Below, one piece after another: positions 23,304 to 31,142 of a DNA stretch of 34,186 bases (its first letter is position 1; each line of letters starts with the position of its first letter). Made by a program: the position numbers and the translations under genes. Source of the DNA: Planctomycetota bacterium (lineage in GTDB: Bacteria; Planctomycetota; B15-G4). The DNA lies in the NCBI GenBank assembly GCA_029245865.1, contig JAQWOM010000055.1:137976-172161 (forward strand), in the 5' to 3' direction. Below the pieces are notes generated by a model. It had not been told where the DNA came from. It was given only the letters and a program-made list of their open reading frames with translations, and made no database searches.

Positions 23304-24068
23304 CTAGGGAGCGATCGTGGAGCCGCCGTCGACGTGGATCACCTGGCCGAGGACGTGGTCGCTGGCAGGGGTGCACAGGTAGATCACCGTGCCGGCGATG
23401 TCCTCGGGCTCGCCGTGCATGCCGCGGGGGATACCGGCGAGGATCCCCCCGTAGAGCTCGGGGTCGTCGAAGATGGGGGCTGACATATCGGTGTTGAAGA
23501 GGCCCGGAGCCACACAGTTCACGTGGATGCCAGCCGGTCCCCATTCCACGGCGAGCGAGCGAGTGAAGCCCATGATCCCGGCTTTCGCCGTGCAGTAGGC
23601 CGTGGCCATACCGACGCCGAAGGTTCCCACCACCGAGGCCACGTTGACGACCTTGCCATGACCCTGTGATTTGAAGTGAGGCCCGACGGCCTTGGCGAAC
23701 TCGAAACTCCCGACGAGGTTGACGTCCAAAACACGCCGCCAGGCGTCGGTGTGTGTCTCTTCGAGGGGCCCCATGTCCATGAACCCGGCGTTGTTCACGA
23801 GGATGTCCACACGACCCAAGGTGTCCACGGCCGCTGCCACGGCGGCCTGAGAGGTGGACGGGTCGACCACATCACCGGGGACCGCAAGGCAACGTCGCCC
23901 GACCTTTTCCACGGCAGCGACGGTCTCGGCGAGGTCGTCGGAACGGCGAGCCACGATGACGCTGTCAGCCCCGGCTTCGGCGAGCCCGATGGCCATGGCG
24001 CGGCCGAGGCCGCGACCGCCACCGGTCACCACGGCGACCTTGTTGTCCAGACGAAACCGGTCGGTCAT
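23304..24068 (-). CDS. Classical short-chain dehydrogenase/reductase
   Basis: 254 aa, the standard length. The start ATG 24068 has AGGAG 5 nt upstream; the open frame beyond it overlaps the neighbouring HEAT gene and is not used. Motifs: cofactor loop TGGGRGLG, NNAG, the catalytic Ser in VNVASVVG, and YCTAK (Tyr and Lys), then the C-terminal DGGSTIAP. Arg after the second strand (VARR) suggests NADP preference. It resembles gluconate 5-dehydrogenase / 3-oxoacyl-ACP reductase-type enzymes; the substrate cannot be named. It lies 31 bp downstream of the HEAT-cyclophilin gene and may be co-transcribed with it. Confidence 0.92.
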   Translation of the reverse strand: MTDRFRLDNKVAVVTGGGRGLGRAMAIGLAEAGADSVIVARRSDDLAETVAAVEKVGRRCLAVPGDVVDPSTSQAAVAAAVDTLGRVDILVNNAGFMDMGPLEETHTDAWRRVLDVNLVGSFEFAKAVGPHFKSQGHGKVVNVASVVGTFGVGMATAYCTAKAGIMGFTRSLAVEWGPAGIHVNCVAPGLFNTDMSAPIFDDPELYGGILAGIPRGMHGEPEDIAGTVIYLCTPASDHVLGQVIHVDGGSTIAP

Positions 24069-24099
24069 CGAGTCTCCTGTCTCCAAGTCCCCGAGGGGC

Positions 24100-26193
24100 T
24101 CATTGGGCTTTGTGCGATCTGTTGGGGGCGAGCCCAGGTACGCGCCGGACACGCTTGATCTCATCGCCGATTTCTAGTGCGGTGACGACGTCCATGCCCT
24201 CGGCGACGCGGCCAAAATGGGTGTATGCCCCATCGAGATGAGGGGTTGGCAAGTGGGTGATGAAGATCTGGCACCCGCCAGATTGCGGACTCCCGGCATG
24301 CGGCATGCCCAGCGAACCTGTCAGGTAGGCCTCGGGGCCAAACTCGTCAGGGACACGCCGACCGCCCACGCCCCATCCGTCACGGCGTGGATCGAGGCCT
24401 TGGACCACAAAGTTCGGAACGACCCGATGAATGTCGAGGCCGTCGTAGAAGCCGTCTTGCGCGAGTTCCAGGAAGCTCTCCACATGTCGAGGCGCGGCCA
24501 GGCGGTCGAGGACGAGTCGAATTTCACCGCGCTCGGTCTCGAGCAAAATCTCTGGCGCCGGATCCCATTGCGCTCGCTCTTGTTCGATGAGCAAGCGCTC
24601 AAGCAGAGAGCCTTCGGGTAACTCGAGAGGTGGTCTCGGTCCGGAGCTCGGGAGATCGAGTGCCTGAGAGAGTGCTTCTCGGGCCTCCTCCATCTCCAGT
24701 GATTCGGGGGCGTTCATCGCAGCGATCTGATCGAGTGAGTCGGCCACGGCATTCACCAACCAGGGTGGCGCCTCGCCGTCCTTGATGAGAGGTCCCATCA
24801 GTTGAGCAACTGTTCCCCGGATGGCGGGGTCGGCATGGTCGATCGCGGCTTCGAGACGCTTGCGATCGTGGTAGAGAGCGGCGACGTTTCTACTTTCGAG
24901 CGCACCGAGTGCAGCCGCGACCACTGAAGGCACCGGGTCATCGAGTAGCTGGTCCAGCAGGGCGCGGTCCTGCAACTCGTCGTCCGACAGAAGGCGTGCG
25001 AGTCGCTCCCGGTCGCGCGGCTCTCCCGAGTGAATCAGGGCAAGGCGGGCGACACGACCAGCTGCTTGCAGGCGGCCCGCGGGCTCCTTGGAAGAGATGG
25101 CGCCGGTCCAGTTGATGTCGAGGGGGGCTTCAAGTCGGAGCGCTTCGTCCGCGGCGACGGCCACGAGAAGTGCCCGAATCTCCCTTTGAAGGGCTTCGGA
25201 CGGGTTCTTTTGGAGCCATTCATCGCAGGCGTTGAGAAGAGGCTCGATCCAGCCCTCGGGGGCCTGACCCCCCAGGGTTCGCAGCCGAAGCTGATCGAAG
25301 GCAAGCAGGCACACATTTGTGGAGGGAGTCTTCGTGAGTTCGAGGACCTCGTTCCAGGTGCCGTACTCCGTGATGATGTGCGCGGCCTCGAGGACGACCC
25401 GGGGATCCTCGTCCTTTAAGCAACGCCGCGCCTCCGCGAGAGCACCCACAGGGTCGTCGGATTCGAGAGCGCCGAGACCTCGCATGGCGAAGACTCGGCT
25501 CAAAGCCGAGCTCTGGTCACGAACACAGAGTGTCAGGATGGTGGCCAGGCCAGGCCGACTCCGGACGTTGGCCAGTGCATAGGTCGCGCGCCATCGGACT
25601 CCCGGGTCGGGGTCCTTGAGAGCGGCCTCGGCCAGGGCGACGTCGCGAGCATCGAGCAGGGCCTCCTCGGCAAGTCGCAGGTGGTCATACCGGCGACCAT
25701 CCATGCGAAAAAGAGCCAGGGCAGCTGCTTGCCTCACCTCGGGAGCGGGGTCTCGCAGCGCGTCGAGGGCCAATCTGGTGAATGAGTCGTCATGCATCGC
25801 CCCCAGGGCGAGCAAGGCGGCGGCACGGACTTGCGGTTGGCCGTCTGCGAGCATGCGACGGAGAAAGGATTCGGCTTCAGTCGCCTGCCACTGCCCGAGC
25901 GTGAAGCAGATCTCAACCAGGGCGGCCTCGTCGATTTCGGTCTCGGCTGCCGAAAGCAGGTGGCCCGCGTTGTCACCCGCGGGAAGGCGGCCCAGAGCTC
26001 GCGCCGAGAGGCGTCGCACGGCCGGATCGGGGTGAGAGAGCCCGCGTGACAGGGATCCATCATCCGAGAGGTCCGTCAGCAGGTCCCGGGGTGCGGCCTC
26101 TGGTCGCCAGGAGCTCGAGGTGCTGCAGCTGGCGAGCGAGAGCAGCAGCGCGGTGCAGGCAAACACCTGGCTGATGGAGGCTTGGCTTCCCAT
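24100..26193 (-). CDS. Lipoprotein with HEAT repeats and C-terminal cyclophilin domain
   Basis: 697 aa from ATG 26193, which has GGGAG 8 nt upstream. The lipoprotein signal ends in LLSLASC. Residues about 30-500 are a run of HEAT-like helical pairs (DPAVRRLSARALGRL, QPQVRAAALLALGAM, APEVRQAAALALFRM, DPGVRWRATYALANV). The last ~150 residues are a peptidyl-prolyl isomerase of the cyclophilin type: ILLETERGEIRLVL, DGLDIHRVVPNFVVQGLDP, PHAGSPQSGGCQIFITH and YTHFGRVAEGMDVV. The Arg, Phe and Gln of RVVPNFVVQG are kept. It probably folds or scaffolds exported proteins in the periplasm, with HEAT repeats as the substrate- or partner-binding platform. It is divergent from yqeY. Confidence 0.9.
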   Translation of the reverse strand: MGSQASISQVFACTALLLSLASCSTSSSWRPEAAPRDLLTDLSDDGSLSRGLSHPDPAVRRLSARALGRLPAGDNAGHLLSAAETEIDEAALVEICFTLGQWQATEAESFLRRMLADGQPQVRAAALLALGAMHDDSFTRLALDALRDPAPEVRQAAALALFRMDGRRYDHLRLAEEALLDARDVALAEAALKDPDPGVRWRATYALANVRSRPGLATILTLCVRDQSSALSRVFAMRGLGALESDDPVGALAEARRCLKDEDPRVVLEAAHIITEYGTWNEVLELTKTPSTNVCLLAFDQLRLRTLGGQAPEGWIEPLLNACDEWLQKNPSEALQREIRALLVAVAADEALRLEAPLDINWTGAISSKEPAGRLQAAGRVARLALIHSGEPRDRERLARLLSDDELQDRALLDQLLDDPVPSVVAAALGALESRNVAALYHDRKRLEAAIDHADPAIRGTVAQLMGPLIKDGEAPPWLVNAVADSLDQIAAMNAPESLEMEEAREALSQALDLPSSGPRPPLELPEGSLLERLLIEQERAQWDPAPEILLETERGEIRLVLDRLAAPRHVESFLELAQDGFYDGLDIHRVVPNFVVQGLDPRRDGWGVGGRRVPDEFGPEAYLTGSLGMPHAGSPQSGGCQIFITHLPTPHLDGAYTHFGRVAEGMDVVTALEIGDEIKRVRRVPGLAPNRSHKAQ

Positions 26194-26226
26194 GCTGCGA
26201 GCTCCCGACTTCAGAATGGAGCGCGG

Positions 26227-26236
26227 GAGTATACTC
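26227..26236. promoter_or_regulatory. Palindromic shared -10 candidate (GAGTATACTC)
   Basis: The perfect 10-bp palindrome contains TATACT on both strands. It sits in the 96-bp gap between the divergent HEAT-cyclophilin and yqeY genes, about 35 and 55 bp from the two starts. I see no good -35 box in either direction, so the call rests on position and -10 fit. A divergent promoter or an operator half is possible. Confidence 0.35.
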
Positions 26237-26289
26237 GGACCGCTTGGGGATGGACTAATCACGAGCAACCCACGGAACAGCCACACGCC

Positions 26290-26745
26290 ATGAGCACGAT
26301 CGAGTCGCAAATCAAAGACGACATCAAGGCGGCCATGAAAGCCGGCCGCAAAGAGGAACTCGAAGTGCTTCGGATGCTGATGTCCGATGCAAAGAATGTG
26401 GCCATCAATGATGGCCTCGCTCGCACGGGCGTCGAAGATGACACCTTCATCAAGGTGCTTCGGAAGGGCGTCAAGACTCGGACAGAGTCGGCTGACATGT
26501 ATCGAGAGGCAGCCCGAGAAGACCTGGAGCAGAAAGAACGTTTCCAGATCGAGGTGCTACGAAAGTACATGCCTGCTGAGATGTCGGAGGCCGAGCTCGA
26601 AGTGATCGTGGACACGGTCATTGTTGAGACAGGGGCCACCAGCAAGAAAGAGATGGGTGGCGTCATCAAAGAAGTCATGGCCCGGACCTCCGGGCGGTGT
26701 GACGGTCGCAAGGTGTCGGCCATTGTCGGCACTCGGTTGTCATAA
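26290..26745 (+). CDS. yqeY: GatB/YqeY domain protein
   Basis: 151 aa, normal for the family. The start is the ATG at 26290 (MSTIESQIKDDIKAAMKAGRKEELEVLRMLMSDAKN), although the frame is open earlier to 26182. Features: the charged helical N-half (KDDIKAAMKAG, LRKGVKTRTESADMYREAAREDLEQKERFQIEVLRKYMP) and the conserved C-terminal KKEMGGVIKEVMARTSGRCDGRKVSAIV, which matches the tail domain of GatB. It is thought to bind tRNA or help aminoacylation, but is not well characterised. It is followed after 9 bp by a cysteine desulfurase gene, and is probably first in a + strand housekeeping operon. Confidence 0.93.
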   Translation: MSTIESQIKDDIKAAMKAGRKEELEVLRMLMSDAKNVAINDGLARTGVEDDTFIKVLRKGVKTRTESADMYREAAREDLEQKERFQIEVLRKYMPAEMSEAELEVIVDTVIVETGATSKKEMGGVIKEVMARTSGRCDGRKVSAIVGTRLS

Positions 26746-26754
26746 CGCTTGCCG

Positions 26755-27984
26755 ATGAATGTGCGCGCTGAGGAGGTTGCCAGACTGCGGGCCCTGTTTC
26801 CGGCGCTGGCCGAGGGGGATCTCGCCCCCCTCGACAACGCGGCGACGACGCATCGCCCACAAGCGGTGCTGGATGCAGCCAGCCGTTTCTACAAGGAGTC
26901 CAACGCCAATGTGCACCGGGCGAATCACCGCCTGGGCATGGCAGCCACGGGGGCCTACGAGGCCGCTCGGCAACGTGTGGCCCGGTTCTTGGACTCAGAG
27001 GCCGAGGAGGTCGTCTTCACGCGCAATGCCACCGACGCGATCAATCTCGTGGCGCGAGGGTGGTTGGAGCCGCGGCTGAATGCAGAGGACGTCGTGGTTG
27101 TCACGGCTCTTGAGCATCACAGCAACCTGGTTCCCTGGCAGCAGGTTTGCCGGCGCACAGGCGCCCGGCTTTGCGTCTTGCCGGTCGATGAGAGTGGACG
27201 ACTTCAGGAGCCTTTCGAGTTTCCGGAGCGCGCCTGTTTTCTGGCCACCACCCGGGTCTCCAATGCCCTTGGCACGATCGTCGACACAGCAGCCCTTGTG
27301 GAGCAGGCACAGTCTCGGGGCATGGCGGTCCTGGTCGATGTGACCCAGTCTGCGGGCCACCTGCCGCTGGATGCGGGGAGCCGTGCCGCCGATTTCTTGG
27401 CGCTCTCGGCGCACAAGATGTACGGGCCCATGGGAGTCGGTGTGCTGCGCGGTCGAGCGCAGCGATTGGCCGAGATGGACCCGGTGTCTTATGGGGGCGA
27501 GATGGTGGATGGCGTGAGCCAGCAAAGCGCCAACTGGCGTGCGCCGCCGTGGCGATTCGAAGCCGGCACTCCCGCCGTCGCACCTGTCGTGGCCTTTCCT
27601 CCCGCGCTGGATCTCCTGGACTCGGTCGGTCTGGCGTCGGTTCGGGCCCATGAACTGGATTTGCTGGGTCTGCTGCTCGAAGGGCTGAAAGGGATCGAGG
27701 GACTCCTACTGGTGGGTCCGCCCGAAGCCGAGGACCGGTCGGGCGCGGTGTCCCTGGCGATTCCCGGAGGGGACCCCCATGTGGCAGCAACCCTTCTCGA
27801 CCTCTCCGGGGTGGCGGTCCGAGCCGGTTGGCACTGCGCCGAGCCGCTCCTGCGTCGCATGGGCCAGGGGCCCACGTTGCGGGCCAGTGTGGCCCTCTAC
27901 TCCTCGGGGCACGATGTGGAGCGCCTGCTCGAGGCGCTTCCGGAGGCAGTGGCGGCCTGTCGCGATCCCGCGCCAAATCTCTAA
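26755..27984 (+). CDS. SufS-type cysteine desulfurase (class V aminotransferase)
   Basis: 409 aa from ATG 26755; a TTG at 26749 is also in frame. It is a PLP enzyme that takes sulfur from cysteine for Fe-S clusters or thio-modification. Visible: LDNAATTHRP, EHHSNLVPWQ, the PLP Lys in LSAHKMYGP (Lys221) and the catalytic Cys in RAGWHCAEPLLRRMG (Cys361). The spacing matches E. coli SufS. Trp replaces the more usual His in that last motif. No other suf gene (SufB, C, D, U) is adjacent. It follows yqeY by 9 bp. It could instead be CsdA-like. Confidence 0.9.
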   Translation: MNVRAEEVARLRALFPALAEGDLAPLDNAATTHRPQAVLDAASRFYKESNANVHRANHRLGMAATGAYEAARQRVARFLDSEAEEVVFTRNATDAINLVARGWLEPRLNAEDVVVVTALEHHSNLVPWQQVCRRTGARLCVLPVDESGRLQEPFEFPERACFLATTRVSNALGTIVDTAALVEQAQSRGMAVLVDVTQSAGHLPLDAGSRAADFLALSAHKMYGPMGVGVLRGRAQRLAEMDPVSYGGEMVDGVSQQSANWRAPPWRFEAGTPAVAPVVAFPPALDLLDSVGLASVRAHELDLLGLLLEGLKGIEGLLLVGPPEAEDRSGAVSLAIPGGDPHVAATLLDLSGVAVRAGWHCAEPLLRRMGQGPTLRASVALYSSGHDVERLLEALPEAVAACRDPAPNL

Positions 27985-28074
27985 CCTAGGGGGTTCGGCC
28001 TTCGTAGGGATAAGTATGCCTCGGCTCCTCGCCGAGGGGCCTCTCATTCCGAGCCCTCTGGACGGACACTTTTC

Positions 28075-30033
28075 ATGAGCGTCTCTTCGCTCCTCTCGAT
28101 CGCCTTGCTGGGTGCCACGGGCTTCGCATGCGTGTCGGCGCGACCGGCACTGAGTGCCTCGGACCAGCGGTTCGAAGAGCACGTGGTCTGGCTCGCAGAT
28201 GACGCACGAGGTGGTCGGGGAACCGGGAGCGAAGGGCTTGAAGCGGCAGCTGATTACATCGCGGAACATTTCGAGGCCGCGGGCCTTCAGCCCCTGGGAG
28301 ACGACGGCTACCTCCAGCACTTCGAGGCGACGGGCGCTCGTGCGTTGGGGGCAGACAACGCGCTCGTGCTGGGGACCACCGAACTCGAACTGAAGTCGGA
28401 GTGGATGCCCTTTGCGTCCACTGCGACGAGTCAGGCTACGGCTGGACTCGTCTTCGCGGGCTACGGAATCCGCGACCCTGACGGGGGTTACGACGACTAC
28501 GCGGGCCTCGATGTGGAGGGGAAGATCGTGGTCGTCTTGCGTGGGGGGCCGGGCTCGTCATTGAGAGTGGGTGCGGAGAGAGCCTCCGATGACGGGGCGC
28601 GTCCCGGGGCGCGCTACCTGGACGCGAACGGTGCCGCGCGCCGGAAGATCAACTTCACTTCGAAGATCAACGCGGCTTTCAGAGAAGGTGCCGTGGGCAT
28701 CCTGGTCGTGAATGATCCAGCGACCTATCCGGTTGGCTCCAAGAAAGACGTCCCGATGACGTATGGCTCGACGCGCTCGGGTGGTGTGAGCGCGTCGCTG
28801 CCTGCGGTGCATGTTTCAGCGTCTGCCGTTCAGAAGGTGCTTGGCCCGCTCGGCCTGGATCTGGCGAGCATGCAAGCGCGCATCGACGAGCAGATGAAGC
28901 CGATGTCCTTCGATCCGGGGGCGCATGGAGGGGACCTTTCGGACTGGATGGTGAGCGTGTCCGTGGAGGCGGAGCGGGAGCAAGTCCCCACCTTCAACGT
29001 CGTGGGCATGCTCCCGGGCAAGAATCCACATGAGTCCGTCGTGGTGGGTGCCCATATGGACCATCTGGGCAATGGTCTCGGAAGCGGCTCTCTCTCAGGC
29101 GCCGAGGGTCGTGGCAAAATTCACAATGGGGCGGATGACAATGCCTCGGGAACGGCCGGCTTGCTGGAAGTCGCTCGATTGCTTGCGAGTCATCAGCCCA
29201 TGTTGCGAAGAAATGTGGTGTTTGTGGCCTTTGGGGCCGAAGAGTGGGGCCTTCTGGGCTCGCGCTATTTCGTGGAACATCTGCCGCAGCCTCTCGAACT
29301 GAATGAACTGACCGCCATGGTCAACATGGACATGATCGGTCGCAGCGCGGGCGGGTTCCTCAGTGTCGAGGGACTCGGGACGGCCCCTGGATTCGAGGCC
29401 CTGGTCACAGAGGCTCACGAACGCCTCGGAGCGCCCTTCAACAGGCTGGCGTTGTCTGATGATGTTCCACCCAATTCGGATCATGCGTCTTTTGAAGATG
29501 TGGGCATTCCCATCATCTCCTTGTTCACCGGCCTGCACGACGATTACCACCGGCCCTCGGACGACAGCCCAGGAGTCAACTCGAAGGCCGGCGCCGAGAT
29601 CGCTTCGTTGGCAGGCGAACTCGTGCTGACGCTTGCTGAGATCCCCAGGCGGCCGGTCTACACCGATGTCGATGCCGAGGAGCCTTCGACAGCGGCTGAA
29701 TCGGAGGGGGACCCGCACGCTGAGCCAACGGAAGCTCAGCCCACGCAAGGCGGTTACAGCGTTTGGTTCGGCTCCCAGCCCGACATGACTTACACCCAGG
29801 ATGACGGTTTGCGCCTCACGGGGACCGTGGCCCGGTCGCCCGCCGAAAAGTGCGGCCTGCTGGGAGGCGATATCATCGTGAGCCTGGACGGCCAAGCAGT
29901 GCGAAATCTGCAGGACTACGCGGTTCTGCTCTTTTCCCACAAGCCGGGAGATATCATCAGCCTGGTCGTGCGCCGGGGCGACGAGACCCTCGAAATCCAG
30001 GCAACCCTCGAGGCCAAAGGCGGAGACAGCTAG
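28075..30033 (+). CDS. Exported M28-family aminopeptidase with PA insert and C-terminal PDZ domain
   Basis: 652 aa. The N-terminus (MSVSSLLSIALLGATGFAC) is a signal peptide, perhaps of lipoprotein type. A PA-like insertion domain lies at about 120-290. The zinc peptidase residues follow: AHMDHLGNG (His), GADDNASGT (bridging Asp), GAEEWGLLGS (Glu), NMDMIGR (Asp) and HDDYHRPSD (His), so two metals are expected. A Pro/Glu linker (about 540-560) leads to a PDZ domain: VARSPAEKCGLLGGDIIVSLDGQAVRNLQDYAVLL. It probably releases amino acids from the N-termini of peptides outside the cytoplasm. The gene is preceded by a 90-bp gap and followed by ispG after only 2 bp. Confidence 0.92.
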   Translation: MSVSSLLSIALLGATGFACVSARPALSASDQRFEEHVVWLADDARGGRGTGSEGLEAAADYIAEHFEAAGLQPLGDDGYLQHFEATGARALGADNALVLGTTELELKSEWMPFASTATSQATAGLVFAGYGIRDPDGGYDDYAGLDVEGKIVVVLRGGPGSSLRVGAERASDDGARPGARYLDANGAARRKINFTSKINAAFREGAVGILVVNDPATYPVGSKKDVPMTYGSTRSGGVSASLPAVHVSASAVQKVLGPLGLDLASMQARIDEQMKPMSFDPGAHGGDLSDWMVSVSVEAEREQVPTFNVVGMLPGKNPHESVVVGAHMDHLGNGLGSGSLSGAEGRGKIHNGADDNASGTAGLLEVARLLASHQPMLRRNVVFVAFGAEEWGLLGSRYFVEHLPQPLELNELTAMVNMDMIGRSAGGFLSVEGLGTAPGFEALVTEAHERLGAPFNRLALSDDVPPNSDHASFEDVGIPIISLFTGLHDDYHRPSDDSPGVNSKAGAEIASLAGELVLTLAEIPRRPVYTDVDAEEPSTAAESEGDPHAEPTEAQPTQGGYSVWFGSQPDMTYTQDDGLRLTGTVARSPAEKCGLLGGDIIVSLDGQAVRNLQDYAVLLFSHKPGDIISLVVRRGDETLEIQATLEAKGGDS

Positions 30034-30035
30034 GC

Positions 30036-31142
30036 ATGGTGAAGCGACGAGCGACCATCCAGGTGCCGGTAGGCGACTTGATGATTGGCAGCGAGCATCC
30101 GGTGCGGGTCCAGTCGATGACCAACACCCTCAGCACGGACCGAGAGGGCACGGCCGCACAGATCAAGCGCATGGTCGAGGCGGGCTGCGAACTGGTGCGC
30201 GTGACCATTCCGGATGCCGAGAGCGCGGCCAACATCCCGTTCTGGCGTTCGAAGATGGATGTGCCGTTCATCGCAGACATTCATTTCAACCACAAGATGG
30301 CGCTCGCCGCCATCGAGGCAGGCGCCGACAAGGTCCGCATCAACCCGGGCAACATCGGAAAGGAGTCCAAGGTCCGCGAGGTGCTTCAGGCTGCGCACGC
30401 CAAGGGGACCGCGATTCGCATCGGTGTGAACAGCGGAAGCCTCGAGAAAGATCTGCTGGAGAAGCACGGCTGGCCGTCTCCTGAAGCGCTGGTGGAGTCT
30501 GCCTTGCGCCATGTGGCCTTTGCCCGTGAGCAAGGTGTCGAGAAGATCATCGTCTCGATCAAGAGCACGGATGTCCCGGCGGCTCTGGCCGCCAATACGC
30601 TGTTCGGAGAACAATCGGACGTGCCTTTGCACGTCGGGATTACAGAAGCCGGCGACCCGAAGTACGGGGCCATCAAGTCGGCCGCGGGTATCGGCGCGAT
30701 TCTGTTGCGTGGCCTGGGCGATACGATTCGCGTGTCACTCACCTCGGATCCCGAGCACGAAATGCCCGTGGCCTATGACATCCTCAAGTGCACGGGAGTG
30801 AGGGTTATCTCGCCGGAGATCATTGCCTGCCCCACGTGTGGCCGTATCGACATCGATCTGGAGAAGATCGTGGAAGAGGTGAAGGAGCGCCTCATCACGT
30901 GCACGCTGCCGGTGAAAATCAGCGTTCTGGGCTGTGCGGTGAACGGGCCAGGCGAAGCGCGTGAGGCAGATATCGGCATCGCGGGTGGTGCCGGCGAGGG
31001 CCTGCTCTTCCGCAATGGCAAGACCGTTCGCAAGGTGCCAGAAGCCCAGATCGTGGATGCGCTTGTCGAGGAGATCGCGGTGATCGAAGCCGAGCGCAAG
31101 GCCGAGCGCGAGGCGTCGGGACTCAAGGAGCCCGCCACGTGA
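30036..31142 (+). CDS. ispG: 4-hydroxy-3-methylbut-2-en-1-yl diphosphate synthase (IspG/GcpE)
   Basis: 368 aa, the short bacterial form. It reduces methylerythritol cyclodiphosphate to HMBPP in the MEP isoprenoid pathway, using a [4Fe-4S] cluster. Start ATG 30036 (MVKRRATIQVPVGDLMIGSEHPVRVQSMTN) is chosen over an open frame back to 29850 that overlaps the M28 gene. Barrel motifs: GCELVRVTIPDAESA, PFIADIHFNHKMA, KVRINPGNIG and LHVGITEAGDPKYG. The cluster ligands are the two Cys of CPTCGR and the Cys of VLGCAVNGPGEAREADIG with its Glu. It is 2 bp after the M28 gene and overlaps the dsbD start (GTGA). Confidence 0.97.
   Translation: MVKRRATIQVPVGDLMIGSEHPVRVQSMTNTLSTDREGTAAQIKRMVEAGCELVRVTIPDAESAANIPFWRSKMDVPFIADIHFNHKMALAAIEAGADKVRINPGNIGKESKVREVLQAAHAKGTAIRIGVNSGSLEKDLLEKHGWPSPEALVESALRHVAFAREQGVEKIIVSIKSTDVPAALAANTLFGEQSDVPLHVGITEAGDPKYGAIKSAAGIGAILLRGLGDTIRVSLTSDPEHEMPVAYDILKCTGVRVISPEIIACPTCGRIDIDLEKIVEEVKERLITCTLPVKISVLGCAVNGPGEAREADIGIAGGAGEGLLFRNGKTVRKVPEAQIVDALVEEIAVIEAERKAEREASGLKEPAT

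Noticed and set aside
27101..27976. Long minus-strand frame opposite the cysteine desulfurase gene
   Set aside because: Arg/Pro-rich shadow composition; the + strand has an unmistakable SufS-type enzyme.
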